From assembly GCA_027621535.1 (NCBI GenBank), contig JAQCBB010000006.1, positions 1-43,054 on the forward strand: 43,054 bases of DNA, written 5' to 3'. Below are positions 1-11,285 of this stretch, in pieces. Within the stretch, counting starts at the first letter, position 1. The number at the start of each line of letters is the position of its first letter. Origin of the DNA: Pseudomonadota bacterium (GTDB lineage: Bacteria; Pseudomonadota; Gammaproteobacteria; Burkholderiales; Methylophilaceae). The translations under genes were made by a program, and so were the position numbers. Under the pieces are notes generated by a model. It saw only the letters and a program-made list of their open reading frames with translations. It made no database searches and was not told the DNA's origin.

Positions 1-297
1 AGCGATAATGGTGGAATCGCGATTAAATTTATTGTCGAGCAAAGTCGTATAGATCTGATTGAGTGAATCCGCATTTTTAAATTGTTCACCATCCTCAAGA
101 ATCACTTCGATCACCCGATAGTCATTCAGGCTTTTTTTTAATTCATTTAAATAAAGTTTTGCAACCGTGGTATTCGAGACAATACACACCGCTTTGGTTT
201 GGATGTGTTTTTGGATTAAAGTTTGATTTTGTAAAAGCTCAACATCAATATAGATCGGATAAGACCTGTCACCTAAATTCACAGTCAGCGTTTTCAT
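1..297 (-). CDS. aroB: 3-dehydroquinate synthase, N-terminal part (cut by left window edge)
   Basis: Minus-strand frame from ATG at 297 reads MKTLTVNLGDRSYPIYIDVELLQNQTLI...CIVSNTTVAKLY...VIEVILEDGEQFKN, typical of AroB N-termini. Overlaps aroK stop (ATGA). Confidence 0.9.
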   Translation of the reverse strand, partial: MKTLTVNLGDRSYPIYIDVELLQNQTLIQKHIQTKAVCIVSNTTVAKLYLNELKKSLNDYRVIEVILEDGEQFKNADSLNQIYTTLLDNKFNRDSTIIA

Positions 298-809
298 AAT
301 GATTCCATTTTTTTAAGGATCGTTTTTAACACGTCATTGGTTTTTAGTTTTGAAGTATCAATAATAAAATCTGCCAGATTTTCATAATACGGTTCTCTTG
401 CAGACAAAAAATTTTGTAGCGACAGAAGTTTATTGTCTTTATCTAGCATGGGCCTCGTTTTGTCATTCTTTAACCTTCCCACCAAAACATCCAAGTGTGC
501 TTTTAAGTAAAAGACCCGTGCATCGCTTTTTTGGATTAAAGCTCGATTGACCTCTCGTGATACTATTCCACCCCCGGTAGAAATGACCACTTCTTCTTCA
601 GCAAGGGCATCATGTAGGGCTAAATGTTCTCTCTCCCTAAAACCATCCTCCCCTTCAATCTCAAAAATCGTATTAATTTTGACACCTGATTTTTCCTCGA
701 TCTTTCTATCCAAATCAATAAAATTAAATCCCAACTGATTGGAAAGTAATTTTCCAATGGTTGTTTTTCCCACCCCCATCATCCCAACTAAAATTATTTT
801 TGTCACCAT
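294..809 (-). CDS. aroK: Shikimate kinase
   Basis: Walker A GMMGVGKTTIGK, DLD motif, STGGGIV; next to aroB. Confidence 0.96.
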   Translation of the reverse strand: MVTKIILVGMMGVGKTTIGKLLSNQLGFNFIDLDRKIEEKSGVKINTIFEIEGEDGFREREHLALHDALAEEEVVISTGGGIVSREVNRALIQKSDARVFYLKAHLDVLVGRLKNDKTRPMLDKDNKLLSLQNFLSAREPYYENLADFIIDTSKLKTNDVLKTILKKMESL

Positions 810-873
810 TTCTCATATATAATCGATTGCATTAAATCATTATACAAGCATATTAAATAGTTAAATATTGAAT

Positions 874-3159
874 ATGAATCCATTCAAAAGTTTTTTCATC
901 ATTACACTTACCGGCTTATTATCGATCTTAGCGTTAGCTTATTATGTTTATTTATGGATCATCCCCTCCTTACCGCCTATCAATTCTCTCACAGAGTATC
1001 GCCCGAAGGAGCCTCTCCAGGTTTATACAAAAGAGGGTGATTTGATTGCACAATTTGGAGAGGAACACCGGGATTTTATAAAAATAAAAAACGTCCCACA
1101 AAAGATGATCAATGCCATTATCGCCACAGAAGATCGTCGATTTTTTGAACACCATGGCATTGATTATATTGGCATACTCAGGGCGTCCTATAAAACTCTC
1201 TTAGGCATCAGTTTTGAGGGAGCAAGTACCATTACCATGCAGGTGGCAAGGAATTTTTTTCTATCTTCTGAAAAAACCATTAAAAGAAAGATTAGTGAAA
1301 TTCTGCTCTCTATTGAAATTGAAAAACATTTATCTAAAGAGCAAATTCTGGAGCTTTATGTAAATCAAATATATCTTGGGCAAAGAAGTTTTGGTTTTAA
1401 TTCTGCGGCGATGACTTATTTTGGTAAAGAACTTGACCAGCTGAATCTGGCTGAAGTTGCAATGTTAGCTGGTCTCCCCAAAGCACCCAGTAAATATAAC
1501 CCCTTTAATAATTACGATTTAGCCCTTCAAAGGCAAAGAGATGTGCTCAACAGCCTATTAAGGCATGGTTTTATCGATAAACCCACCTATATCTTGACAT
1601 TAGAACAATCAATTAATTTAAAAAAAACAAAAATCAAAACTGCGGTCGATGCAGAATTCATTGCGGAAATGGTGCGCAAAGATTTATTCGAAGAGTTTGG
1701 TGAAAATATTTATTCCAGTGGATTAAAAGTCTATACCACCATAAAATCAAAAAATCAAAAATTGGCAAATAAAGCCGTTCACGACGGCATCATTAACTAC
1801 ATCAATCGTCATCAACCCAGAGAAGCAGACGGTTATCTGGATTTAAAAAACTTTAAAGACAAAAAAAAATTAGCTGAAAGTGTGCGTGAGTTTCTCAAAA
1901 AATACCCAGTCTACAATGATTTTTTTCCAGGCATTATTACCAAAATTCAACCCCTTGAAGTGGAAGTTATATTGAAAAGCGGTGAAATGATTAAAGTATA
2001 TAAAAATGGATTACAGCTCTTAGCAAATGATAAAAATTATGCAGATAAAGATAAGGACTATCGACGAATTAAAGTAGGGGGCATGTATCATTTTATTCAA
2101 TCAAGAAAAGAATGGCTGTTAACACAACTTCCCGAAGTAGAATCAGCTCTAGTTTCGATGGATCCCAATACAGGTGAAATTACAGCCTTAGTGGGTGGTT
2201 TTGATTATCATAAAAATAAGTTCAATCACATCACACAAGCTTATAGACAACCCGGTTCCATTTTTAAACCCTTTATTTATTCAGCTGCTTTGGAAAAAGG
2301 AATCACACCAGCCACTATAGTGAACGATAACTTCTTCTTTATGACTGCAAATGAACTTCACACAAAAGAAAATTGGGAGCCCAAAAATTACGATGCTAAA
2401 TATGAAGGCCCCATTCGTTTAAGGGAGGGTTTAGCAAAATCAAAAAATATGGTCGCCATCAGAACACTCAAGCATATTGACCCTAAATATGCGCAGGATT
2501 ATGTCTCTCGATTTGGTTTTGACAAGAAAAAAATACCCCCCTATCTCTCTTTAGCTTTGGGTGTTGCTGAAGTTAAACCCATCAACTTGCTTTCAGCCTT
2601 TTCTGTTTTTGCCAATGGTGGGTTTCTTAAAGAGCCCTATTATATTGATAAGATTATTGATACCAATGACCGGCAAATCAAACTGAAGTCCAGCATTACC
2701 AATCTTGATACGCCCAGAATTATCGACCCTAGAAATGCTTTTATTATGGACTCGATGTTGAAAGATGTGATTAATTATGGAACAGCTCAAAGAGCAAAAC
2801 AATTGAACAGAACCGACATTGCAGGAAAAACCGGTACCACCAATGATTTGATTGACGCCTGGTTTGTGGGTTACAACCCTGATCATATTGCCCTAACCTG
2901 GTTTGGATTTGATACTCCAAAAACTTTAGGCGATCAAGAAACAGGATCACGAGCAGCCTTACCCATTTGGATTGACTACATGAAAGGTGCGCTTGACGGT
3001 ATTCCTGAAAAAATGTATGCGGAACCCGACGGAATCGTTCCTCATAAAATCAATCCTAAAGACGGAACGTTGATTTCCAATGACAACGACAATGGAGTGT
3101 ATGAGTATTTTTATGAGGAATTTTTACCTCATGAGAATGCCTTCTTTATGATCAACTAA
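874..3159 (+). CDS. mrcA: Penicillin-binding protein 1A (bifunctional transglycosylase/transpeptidase)
   Basis: N-terminal TM; GT51 motif EDRRFFEHHGID; transpeptidase motifs SIFK, SKN, KTGT. ORF track starts at TTG 868; ATG at 874 is more likely. Confidence 0.95.
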   Translation: MNPFKSFFIITLTGLLSILALAYYVYLWIIPSLPPINSLTEYRPKEPLQVYTKEGDLIAQFGEEHRDFIKIKNVPQKMINAIIATEDRRFFEHHGIDYIGILRASYKTLLGISFEGASTITMQVARNFFLSSEKTIKRKISEILLSIEIEKHLSKEQILELYVNQIYLGQRSFGFNSAAMTYFGKELDQLNLAEVAMLAGLPKAPSKYNPFNNYDLALQRQRDVLNSLLRHGFIDKPTYILTLEQSINLKKTKIKTAVDAEFIAEMVRKDLFEEFGENIYSSGLKVYTTIKSKNQKLANKAVHDGIINYINRHQPREADGYLDLKNFKDKKKLAESVREFLKKYPVYNDFFPGIITKIQPLEVEVILKSGEMIKVYKNGLQLLANDKNYADKDKDYRRIKVGGMYHFIQSRKEWLLTQLPEVESALVSMDPNTGEITALVGGFDYHKNKFNHITQAYRQPGSIFKPFIYSAALEKGITPATIVNDNFFFMTANELHTKENWEPKNYDAKYEGPIRLREGLAKSKNMVAIRTLKHIDPKYAQDYVSRFGFDKKKIPPYLSLALGVAEVKPINLLSAFSVFANGGFLKEPYYIDKIIDTNDRQIKLKSSITNLDTPRIIDPRNAFIMDSMLKDVINYGTAQRAKQLNRTDIAGKTGTTNDLIDAWFVGYNPDHIALTWFGFDTPKTLGDQETGSRAALPIWIDYMKGALDGIPEKMYAEPDGIVPHKINPKDGTLISNDNDNGVYEYFYEEFLPHENAFFMIN

Positions 3160-3164
3160 TTTTT

Positions 3165-3770
3165 ATGAAAAAAACATCGGACAAGCTTGTAAAAAAACAC
3201 ATTGCATCCCTGGCTGCTGAAATCATCTTAGAGGAAGGGGTTAGTGATTATTACTACGCTAAAAGAAAGGCTGCTAAATCATTAAACTTTATGAGTCATG
3301 AAGTTTTACCTTCAAATCATGAAATTGATGAGGCTATTCGCGACTATCAGTCGACCTATCAATCTGATGAAGACAATGATTTTAATTTTTACAAACCGAT
3401 TGTCATTGAGTTAATGAATCGTCTTGAAAAATTTAACCCTTTAATCACAGGCTCACTTCAAGAGGGTAGAACAACTAAACATCAAAAAATTCTGATCAAT
3501 TTATTTACCGACGATATCAAAGAAATTGAATATTTTTTATTAAGCAATCATTACTCTTTTAAAACCAAAGATGGAAAAAAGATAGATCAACATCTCTGTA
3601 AATATATTTTTTTCTATGAGGAAATAGAAACTGAACTAATTGTTTTTGATTTAAATGAATCTAGAAATATCCATAAGTCACAATCCTTAATGAAAGGAAA
3701 AGGACTCAAGCTTGAGGAGTTTAAAACAGTAGATTCAATCTCTAGATTTAATCCACTCCGCAGCCTCTAG
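3165..3770 (+). CDS. Conserved protein of unknown function, possible degenerate nucleotidyltransferase-fold protein
   Basis: 201-aa ORF 5 nt after ponA. 'FNPLITGSLQEGR...INLF' resembles a nucleotidyltransferase GS-x-G region. 3' end overlaps hemB by 36 nt. Confidence 0.75.
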   Translation: MKKTSDKLVKKHIASLAAEIILEEGVSDYYYAKRKAAKSLNFMSHEVLPSNHEIDEAIRDYQSTYQSDEDNDFNFYKPIVIELMNRLEKFNPLITGSLQEGRTTKHQKILINLFTDDIKEIEYFLLSNHYSFKTKDGKKIDQHLCKYIFFYEEIETELIVFDLNESRNIHKSQSLMKGKGLKLEEFKTVDSISRFNPLRSL

Positions 3771-4727
3771 GGCAAAATAAGTTAAAATTGCATCAGCTCC
3801 TGCCCTTTTGATCGCGGTTAATGATTCCATCATGATTTCTTTTTCATCTAACCAATTGTTAATCGCCGCCGCTTTGAGCATCGAGTATTCACCTGAAACT
3901 TGATAGGCAAAGGTAGGTTTCTTAAACTGATTTTTAATTCGATAAATGATGTCTAAATATAAACCTGCTGGTTTTACCATTAAGATATCTGCGCCTTCAC
4001 TGATGTCTAGTTCTGCTTCATGTAACGCTTCATCTGAATTGGACGGATCCATCTGATAAGTCTCTTTAGAGGAGTTGCCTAAATTTTCTTTTGAACCCAC
4101 CGCATCTCGAAATGGACCATAAAATGCGGAGGCATACTTTGCGGTGTAGGATAAAATTTTTATATTGACATGTTTAATATTTTCCAAAGCCTCGCGAATG
4201 GACCCAACTCTTCCATCCATCATGTCAGATGGCGCTACAATATCCGCCCCGCTCTCAACATGGCTCAGTGCTTGCTTGATCAATACCTCTACGGTTTCAT
4301 CATTCAAGACATAGCCGTTATCATCAATCAATCCATCTTGTCCATGGCTGGTATAGGGGTCTAAAGCTACATCGGTAATCACTCCCATATCTGGAAATTC
4401 TTTTTTAATTGCTCTTACAGTCTTTTGTACAAGGCCATTCTCATTAAAGGCCTCGTTTGCAAATTCTGATTTGAGGCTTTTTTCAACCACAGGAAACAAG
4501 ACAATGGCGTTGATATTTAATTTTTGTGCAACCTCTATTTTTTTTAAAACAAGGTCTGGTGATAACCTAAATACTCCTGGCATAGAATCAACCGCGTGTT
4601 GCTGTTTTTCACCATCAATTAAAAATAGGGGTAGGATAAGATCGTTTACCGCTATTGAGGTTTCTCGCACCAATGATCTGGAGAATTCATTTGACCTTAA
4701 TCTTCGTAATCTATTTTTTATGATCAT
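3735..4727 (-). CDS. hemB: Delta-aminolevulinic acid dehydratase (porphobilinogen synthase)
   Basis: VITDVALDPYTSHGQDG, SYTAKYASAFYGPFRDA, MVKPAGLYLDII; full length. Confidence 0.97.
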   Translation of the reverse strand: MIIKNRLRRLRSNEFSRSLVRETSIAVNDLILPLFLIDGEKQQHAVDSMPGVFRLSPDLVLKKIEVAQKLNINAIVLFPVVEKSLKSEFANEAFNENGLVQKTVRAIKKEFPDMGVITDVALDPYTSHGQDGLIDDNGYVLNDETVEVLIKQALSHVESGADIVAPSDMMDGRVGSIREALENIKHVNIKILSYTAKYASAFYGPFRDAVGSKENLGNSSKETYQMDPSNSDEALHEAELDISEGADILMVKPAGLYLDIIYRIKNQFKKPTFAYQVSGEYSMLKAAAINNWLDEKEIMMESLTAIKRAGADAILTYFALEAAEWIKSRD

Positions 4728-4729
4728 AA

Positions 4730-5542
4730 CTATCTTTCAAATAATAATTTAAGCGCATGTCCTGGATTTTCTTCTCGCATAAAAGACTCCCCAATAAGAA
4801 AGGTATGAATATCTTGTTCGTTCATCATCGCTACATGCTCTTTAGTGAAAATTCCTGACTCGGTAACAACAATTCGAGTTGAATCTATCAATTTTTTTAA
4901 GCAAATGGTGGTCTCAAGTGATACATCAAAAGTTTTTAAATTTCGATTATTAATTCCAATTAATGGAGTTTTGAGCTTTAGTGCTGAGTGAAGTTCTCTT
5001 TCATCATGCACCTCAACCAGAACAGCCAAATCAAGATCCATTGCTATTTTTTCAAAATCTACCAATTGTTTATCGGTAAGAATCGCCACGATTAAAAGAA
5101 TACAATCGGCTCCCTCGGCTTTTGCTTGATATATCTGGTAAGGATCAACAATAAAATCCTTTCTGAGAATAGGAAGATTGACTTCAGATCTGACAAGATT
5201 CAAATAGCTTAAGTGTCCCTTAAAGTAGATCTCATCCGTTAAGATTGATAAACACGATGCACCATTTTGCTCATAAGATTTAGCAATTTCCACCGGGTCA
5301 AAATCTTCGCGAATAATTCCTTTTGAAGGACTCGCTTTTTTTATTTCAGCAATCACAGCTGGTTGTTTGCTTTTATGATGGTGTTTAATGGATTGAACAA
5401 AATTTCTCGAGGGTAACTTTACTTTAGGTGAGCTTTTTAATTCTCCAACAGGAGTTGTTTGTTTAAAACGCTCTATCTCTTCCCACTTTGTTTTTACAAT
5501 TATGTCTAAAATATTATCCATTTGATTCTTTAATAAGCTCAT
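4730..5542 (-). CDS. trpC: Indole-3-glycerol phosphate synthase
   Basis: VIAEIKKASPSKG, LRKDFIVDPYQIYQAKAEGADCILLI, GINNRNL; next to trpD. Confidence 0.97.
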   Translation of the reverse strand: MSLLKNQMDNILDIIVKTKWEEIERFKQTTPVGELKSSPKVKLPSRNFVQSIKHHHKSKQPAVIAEIKKASPSKGIIREDFDPVEIAKSYEQNGASCLSILTDEIYFKGHLSYLNLVRSEVNLPILRKDFIVDPYQIYQAKAEGADCILLIVAILTDKQLVDFEKIAMDLDLAVLVEVHDERELHSALKLKTPLIGINNRNLKTFDVSLETTICLKKLIDSTRIVVTESGIFTKEHVAMMNEQDIHTFLIGESFMREENPGHALKLLFER

Positions 5543-6518
5543 CTAGTTTATTAAGTGCTTTACCAGATTTGATTGAAGTTTGTGCAATATCAATCGCATC
5601 CTTAAAATTATTGGTGATATCTGATACATAAATAGCAGCAGCTGCATTCAGTAACACAATATTTTTTGCTGGAATATCCTCATCGTTTAAAATTTTAGCA
5701 ATCAGATCTTTCGAAGATTGAACATCTTCAGCAAATAAATGTTCTATACCGTATCTTTTTAAACCAAAGTCTTCAGGTTGAATTTCATAATTTTTTATTA
5801 CCTCTCCGTTTAATTCGGATACAAACGTTTTTGCTGACATAGAAATCTCATCCATCCCATCTTCACCGTGTACAATCAATACTTTTGATGAACCAAGATT
5901 CTTTAAAACTTCTGCAAAGGTATAAGTGAGTGATTTTTTAAAAACACCAATCACTTGTCTTTTTGCGCTTGCTGGATTGGCAAGAGGTCCTAAGATATTA
6001 AAAATTGTTCTAATGCCTAATTCTTTTCTAATAGGCGCTACATTTTTCATTGCTGGATGAAAATTTGGTGCGAACATAAAACCAATTCCAATACGTTCCA
6101 CTAATTCTTTCATTTTGACTTGATCAATAGAAACATTTACTCCCAGGCTCTCTAAAACATCGGCGCTTCCTGAAGATGAAGATACTGACCTGCCTCCATG
6201 CTTTGCGATTTTTACTCCCGCTCCTGCAGCCACAAATGATGCACACGTTGAGATATTAAATGTCTTGAGGCCGTCACCTCCGGTGCCACAAGTATCCACA
6301 ACATCATGATCAGTCTTTACCGAAGTTAAATTTTCTCTGAGAACTTGTGCTGCTGCAGAAATTTCATCGACAGTTTCACCTTTCATGGCTAAGGCTGTGA
6401 TAAAAGCAGAAACAACATTGGATGATATTTGTCCAGACATAATCTGATGCATTGAATGTTTCATTTCATCAAATGTTAGATCCTGGAATGAAGTAACTTT
6501 TGTTAATAAACTATTCAT
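5514..6518 (-). CDS. trpD: Anthranilate phosphoribosyltransferase
   Basis: [49 protein letters not shown]. Confidence 0.97.
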   Translation of the reverse strand: MNSLLTKVTSFQDLTFDEMKHSMHQIMSGQISSNVVSAFITALAMKGETVDEISAAAQVLRENLTSVKTDHDVVDTCGTGGDGLKTFNISTCASFVAAGAGVKIAKHGGRSVSSSSGSADVLESLGVNVSIDQVKMKELVERIGIGFMFAPNFHPAMKNVAPIRKELGIRTIFNILGPLANPASAKRQVIGVFKKSLTYTFAEVLKNLGSSKVLIVHGEDGMDEISMSAKTFVSELNGEVIKNYEIQPEDFGLKRYGIEHLFAEDVQSSKDLIAKILNDEDIPAKNIVLLNAAAAIYVSDITNNFKDAIDIAQTSIKSGKALNKLDELIKESNG

Positions 6519-7083
6519 AAGTCTTTAAAAAGTTTTTCAATAGCTCGTGACCGTGTTCAGTCAAAATTGATTCAGGATGAAACTGTACCCCCTCAATGGG
6601 TAATGTTTTATGCTTAATCCCCATAATTTCATGATCCTCCTGAGACCATGCGGTAACTTCAAAGCAATCCGGACATGTTTCACGCTCAACAACTAAAGAA
6701 TGATAACGTGTAGCTATAAAAGGGTTATTTAAGTTTTGGAAAACGCCTTTATTCTGATGTTCAATTTTTGATGTTTTACCGTGCATGATTTTTTTAGCAT
6801 GAATAACTTTTCCACCAAATGCTTGAGCAATGGATTGATGTCCTAAACATACCCCTAGGATAGGAATTTTACCCTTAAAAGCATCAATCAATGCCAATGA
6901 AATTCCAGCCTCATTTGGTGTGCATGGGCCAGGTGAAATAACTATATAAACTGGATTTTTTTTTGCGATCTCTTCAATTGTAATTTTGTCATTACGATAT
7001 ACCTCTACCTCTTGTCCAAGTTCAGCTAAATATTGAACCAGATTATAAGTAAATGAATCATAATTATCGAGCATTAACAGCAC
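6511..7083 (-). CDS. trpG: Anthranilate synthase component II (glutamine amidotransferase)
   Basis: [42 protein letters not shown]. Confidence 0.96.
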   Translation of the reverse strand: MLLMLDNYDSFTYNLVQYLAELGQEVEVYRNDKITIEEIAKKNPVYIVISPGPCTPNEAGISLALIDAFKGKIPILGVCLGHQSIAQAFGGKVIHAKKIMHGKTSKIEHQNKGVFQNLNNPFIATRYHSLVVERETCPDCFEVTAWSQEDHEIMGIKHKTLPIEGVQFHPESILTEHGHELLKNFLKTYE

Positions 7084-8564
7084 TATGAAAAATCCTTTTC
7101 TGCTATTTCAGCAGCGCGAATTACTGCTTTAGCCTTATCATTTGTTTCATCCCACTCATTTTTTGCTATTGAATCGGCAACTACCCCGGCACCCGCTTGA
7201 ACATACAATTTTTTTTCTTTAATGACCGCGGTTCTAATAGCAATAGCAACGTCTAATGTCCCATCAAAACCAATATAACCCACGGCGCCTGCATAAACTC
7301 CTCTTTTAGTTTTTTCTAGCTCATTAATGATTTCCATCGCACGAACTTTTGGAGCGCCACTCACGGTTCCTGCTGGAAACGTTGCTCTTAATACATCGAG
7401 AGGCGATAAATTTTTTTGAATCTCTCCTTCGACGTTTGAAACAATATGCATTACATGGGAGTACCGTTCAATTTTCATATTATCAGTAACTTTAACGGTT
7501 CCTGGCTTTGAGACTCTGCCAATATCATTTCTTCCAAGGTCCATGAGTTGAATATGCTCAGCAATTTCTTTTGGATCATTTAATAAATCTCTTTCTAAAT
7601 CTTTATCTTTTTGAAAATCATGTCCCCGCGGACGAGTTCCTGCAATAGGTCTCACAGTCACCTTTTTATTTTCAAGTCTGACTAAAATTTCAGGTGATGC
7701 GCCGACAATAAAGTGATCATCCAAATGATAGAAGAACATATAGGGAGATGGATTAATGCTTCTTAACACCCGATATAAGCTAATAGGAGGTATAGTAAAA
7801 TTCTTTACCAAACGTTGAGACAAGACAACTTGCATTACATCGCCCTCAAATATGTAATTTTTAATTTTATCAACGGCTTCACAGAAAGCTTGCTCTCCAA
7901 ATTCAGAAGAAGCAAGCTGGGATTCGTTATTTATTGAAAGATCATTTATATTTGAAATATGGGCCGTATTTATTATTTCTTCTATCTGATTTATTCTAGA
8001 CAGAGCGAGATCATAAGAATCATCTTTCTCATTAGCGTATACAATAATGGATAACTTACTTGTTAAATTATCAAAAACTATAACCTCATCTGATTCCATC
8101 AAATGAATATCAGGCAAATTTAACTCATCTTTAATAAAGTTTTTAATTAATTTAGGCTCAATATAGTGAATGGTCTCATAGCCAAAATACCCCGCTAAAC
8201 CTCCGGAGAATCTTGGTAAATCAAGATCATTTGGGGTTTTAAAGGTATTTAAATAATCATTAAAATATTTTAGAGGATCACTTTCATGTTTGATACTTGA
8301 GCTTTTTCCCTGCTCAATAATCTTTATTTCTGTTCCATGAACCTGGAAAATTTTTTTAGCCGGCAGGCCAATGATGGAGTATCTTCCAAAGTTCTCGCCT
8401 CCCTCAACGGACTCGAGTAAATATGAATAAGGTGCGTTTGCTGTTTTTAAATAAATGGATAAAGGAGTTTCCAAATCAGCGTAACATGTTCTCAACAAAG
8501 GAATTCGATTGCATCCTTTATCCTGGTATTGCTTGAACTGCTCTTTATTTAAATTCACTGACAT
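7083..8564 (-). CDS. trpE: Anthranilate synthase component I
   Basis: LLES feedback element ([16 protein letters not shown]), [34 protein letters not shown]. Confidence 0.97.
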   Translation of the reverse strand: MSVNLNKEQFKQYQDKGCNRIPLLRTCYADLETPLSIYLKTANAPYSYLLESVEGGENFGRYSIIGLPAKKIFQVHGTEIKIIEQGKSSSIKHESDPLKYFNDYLNTFKTPNDLDLPRFSGGLAGYFGYETIHYIEPKLIKNFIKDELNLPDIHLMESDEVIVFDNLTSKLSIIVYANEKDDSYDLALSRINQIEEIINTAHISNINDLSINNESQLASSEFGEQAFCEAVDKIKNYIFEGDVMQVVLSQRLVKNFTIPPISLYRVLRSINPSPYMFFYHLDDHFIVGASPEILVRLENKKVTVRPIAGTRPRGHDFQKDKDLERDLLNDPKEIAEHIQLMDLGRNDIGRVSKPGTVKVTDNMKIERYSHVMHIVSNVEGEIQKNLSPLDVLRATFPAGTVSGAPKVRAMEIINELEKTKRGVYAGAVGYIGFDGTLDVAIAIRTAVIKEKKLYVQAGAGVVADSIAKNEWDETNDKAKAVIRAAEIAEKDFS

Positions 8565-8570
8565 TTTTAA

Positions 8571-9233
8571 TTAATGAATAATGTGCTTTAACTCACTGAA
8601 GTTATTTAATTTATAGTCAACTTGAAAATGATCAATTGCTTCTTCATGTTGATACCCATAGGGAACCGTTGCTATTTTAACACCGGCACGAATCGCCGCC
8701 TGAATATCATTCACAGAATCGCCGACCATCAAAACTTCCTCTTTTTTGATCATCAGTTTAGACCTAACTAACTCTAATGAATATGGATGAGGCTTCCTGA
8801 AGGTCATTTCATCTCCGCAGATGACAAAGTTAAAAAAATTAAAAAAAGCTGATTTCTCTAAAATCTCATGAGTATGCATTGAGGGTTTATTCGTTACACA
8901 AGCCAATTTCATATCATTCCCCTTTAAAAATCTTAAGGTTTCTTCAACATGTTCATAGGGCTTACTTTGATAAGAGATTTTTTGATAAATATCATTGAAG
9001 GTCTCTTTTGCTAAATTAAAATCTAAATCATATTTTTGATTTGTCGATGACTCTATTGATCTTTGAATTAAATGATCAACCCCCTTGCCGATAAAATTTC
9101 TTATGGTGGCAAATGGAAGCATTTCAAAGTCAAATCTCGTTAACATTTCGTTGATCGACCGAATGAGCTCAGGTGCAGTATCAAACATGGTCCCGTCAAG
9201 ATCAAGGAAAATTGCCTTAAATGTATTGTTCAT
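8571..9233 (-). CDS. gph: Phosphoglycolate phosphatase (HAD family)
   Basis: DLDGTMFDTAPEL, CVTNKP, MVGDSVNDIQAAIRAG; between rpe and trpE. Confidence 0.93.
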   Translation of the reverse strand: MNNTFKAIFLDLDGTMFDTAPELIRSINEMLTRFDFEMLPFATIRNFIGKGVDHLIQRSIESSTNQKYDLDFNLAKETFNDIYQKISYQSKPYEHVEETLRFLKGNDMKLACVTNKPSMHTHEILEKSAFFNFFNFVICGDEMTFRKPHPYSLELVRSKLMIKKEEVLMVGDSVNDIQAAIRAGVKIATVPYGYQHEEAIDHFQVDYKLNNFSELKHIIH

Positions 9234-9252
9234 TGTTAATGTGGGAGCTCAA

Positions 9253-9951
9253 TTAGGCACTTGCTAAGGACTCTCTAAGTTTTTTGATGATGGAGTCATA
9301 GCGATGAGGATCATTGTCATTTGCAGCTCCAAAGACAGCTGAGCCTGCCACAAAAGTATCTGCTCCAGCTTTAGCAATTTCAGCAATGTTATTAACATTG
9401 ACACCGCCATCAATTTCAAGCCATATTTCCCTACCCGTTTCTTGAGTATATAAATCAATTTTTTTACGGGCGACCTTTAATTTTTCAAGGGCTGAGGGTA
9501 AAAACTTTTGACCGCCAAAACCAGGGTTCACCGACATCAAAAGTATCATATCAACTTTATCCATAACATAATCAAGATAATCAAGAGGTGTTGCCGGATT
9601 AAATACTAATCCTGATTTACAGCCCTGATCTCTTACTAATGATAAACTTCGATCAATATGATGTGATGCTTCAGGATGAAAGGTAATGATGTTAGCTCCA
9701 GCCTTGGCAAAGTCAGGTATTATCCTATCCACAGGCTCGATCATCAAATGCACATCAATAATTGCATCCGTAACTGGACGAATCGCTTCACAAACAAGCG
9801 GTCCAATAGTTAGGTTAGGTACAAAATGATTATCCATCACATCAAAATGAACGATATCTGCTCCTGATGAAATAACATCGTTTACTTCTTGACCGAGTTT
9901 AGCAAAATCTGCAGACAGAATACTGGGCGCAATCCTAAAATCCTTACTCAT
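9253..9951 (-). CDS. rpe: Ribulose-phosphate 3-epimerase
   Basis: [48 protein letters not shown]. Confidence 0.97.
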   Translation of the reverse strand: MSKDFRIAPSILSADFAKLGQEVNDVISSGADIVHFDVMDNHFVPNLTIGPLVCEAIRPVTDAIIDVHLMIEPVDRIIPDFAKAGANIITFHPEASHHIDRSLSLVRDQGCKSGLVFNPATPLDYLDYVMDKVDMILLMSVNPGFGGQKFLPSALEKLKVARKKIDLYTQETGREIWLEIDGGVNVNNIAEIAKAGADTFVAGSAVFGAANDNDPHRYDSIIKKLRESLASA

Positions 9952-10007
9952 ACTTTTAATCCTTAATATCTATTAGTAATGTAAAATGGTTATTTTAACT
10001 GCTTTTA

Positions 10008-10024
10008 TTGTTATTTAGTAACAA
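10008..10024. promoter_or_regulatory. Perfect 6-bp inverted repeat in the rpe/hemA divergent intergenic region (TTGTTA-TTTAG-TAACAA)
   Basis: Direct reading of the sequence; lies between the two divergent start codons. Could be an operator or chance. Confidence 0.3.
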
Positions 10025-10054
10025 CATAAACGATATCTTATAAAACTCAAGCTC

Positions 10055-11281
10055 ATGAAAGTTACTGTTCTTGGAATAAATCACAAATCAGCTCCAATCT
10101 CTTTGAGGGAAAAACTTGTATTTGATCATGACGCTATTACTCAGTCATTAAATGAGTTTAAGAAAAAATTTAATTCTGGGGTTGTGATTTTATCCACATG
10201 CAACCGAACCGAAATTTATTCAACTATTTCTGATCGTAAGGAGATCGAAATTTGGCTGAGTAAGCACCATAGCGTAAAAATTTCTGAACTTGGCAAACAT
10301 ACTTATTTTTTTTCAAAAATTGAAGCTCTTAAACATGCCGCTGCAGTTGGCGCTGGACTAGATAGTATGATTATCGGTGAGCCTCAAGTTTTAGGTCAAA
10401 TCAAACAAGCCTTCAAAGTCTCTCAAAATGTTGGGCTAATCGATCAAAGTATAATTTTATTTTTTAATAAAGTTTTTGAATTATCAAAAATTATTAGAAC
10501 CAAAACTCAAATTGGAACCAACTCCACAACAATTGCGTCAACTGCACTTAAATTAATTTTAAAAATTTTTGGAGAACTTAAACAACTTTCGATTCTATTT
10601 ATTGGTGCTGGTGAAATGAATGAGCTATGCGCTAAATATTTTGCCAAACACAATCCAAAAAAAATTATGATTGCGAATAGAACTCTTCAGCGTGCCGAAC
10701 AATTAGGGAAAAAAATTAATGGGCATTCCTGCCTCATCGGTGATGTGAATAAAATTATTCATCATTATGATGTAGTGGTTTCATGTACCGGCAGCCAATT
10801 GCCTATTATTGGACTTGGCATGATCGAGGAAGCTATTGAGCAAAGAAAACATCAACCCATGTTTTTTGTTGATTTAGCCATTCCAGCAGATATCGAAAAG
10901 GAGATTGAAAATTTAGATGATACCTTTTTATATAATCTTGAAGATCTTGCCAAAATTGCTCAAGAAGGCATTACCATGAGAGAACAGGAGCTTGTAAATG
11001 CCTATAATTTACTTGAAGACTTAATACAAAGTTTTGCTCAAAATAAAAAAAATGAAAACATATCACTTACTATTGCATTAAAAACATATTTTGACCATGT
11101 TCAAGAAAATGAGCTGAAAAAAGCTTTAAAAGAAATTAAAAATGGTTCCGAAGCTGATCAAGTATGTAAAAAGCTTGCTCGAAATTTAACAAATAAATTG
11201 CTGCACCATCCTACAAAATCTTTGAATGAAAATAAAAAATATGCACAAATTATTAAAGAAATATTTAACTTAAAGGATTAA
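10055..11281 (+). CDS. hemA: Glutamyl-tRNA reductase
   Basis: [53 protein letters not shown]. Confidence 0.97.
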   Translation: MKVTVLGINHKSAPISLREKLVFDHDAITQSLNEFKKKFNSGVVILSTCNRTEIYSTISDRKEIEIWLSKHHSVKISELGKHTYFFSKIEALKHAAAVGAGLDSMIIGEPQVLGQIKQAFKVSQNVGLIDQSIILFFNKVFELSKIIRTKTQIGTNSTTIASTALKLILKIFGELKQLSILFIGAGEMNELCAKYFAKHNPKKIMIANRTLQRAEQLGKKINGHSCLIGDVNKIIHHYDVVVSCTGSQLPIIGLGMIEEAIEQRKHQPMFFVDLAIPADIEKEIENLDDTFLYNLEDLAKIAQEGITMREQELVNAYNLLEDLIQSFAQNKKNENISLTIALKTYFDHVQENELKKALKEIKNGSEADQVCKKLARNLTNKLLHHPTKSLNENKKYAQIIKEIFNLKD

Positions 11282-11285
11282 ATCA

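Noticed and set aside
547-738. Plus-strand ORF of 63 aa opposite aroK
   Set aside because: Lies fully antisense to a conserved aroK; low-complexity Ser-rich translation with no family resemblance. Same reasoning for other shadow ORFs (970-1155, 2593-2886, 4170-4364, 4471-4752, 9264-9458, 13891-14121, 21018-21227, 21431-21673, 33164-33490, 39447-42577 plus-strand set).
8565-10054. trp attenuator/leader peptide
   Set aside because: Only 6 nt separate gph and trpE, and no Trp-rich short ORF with hairpins is visible before rpe.
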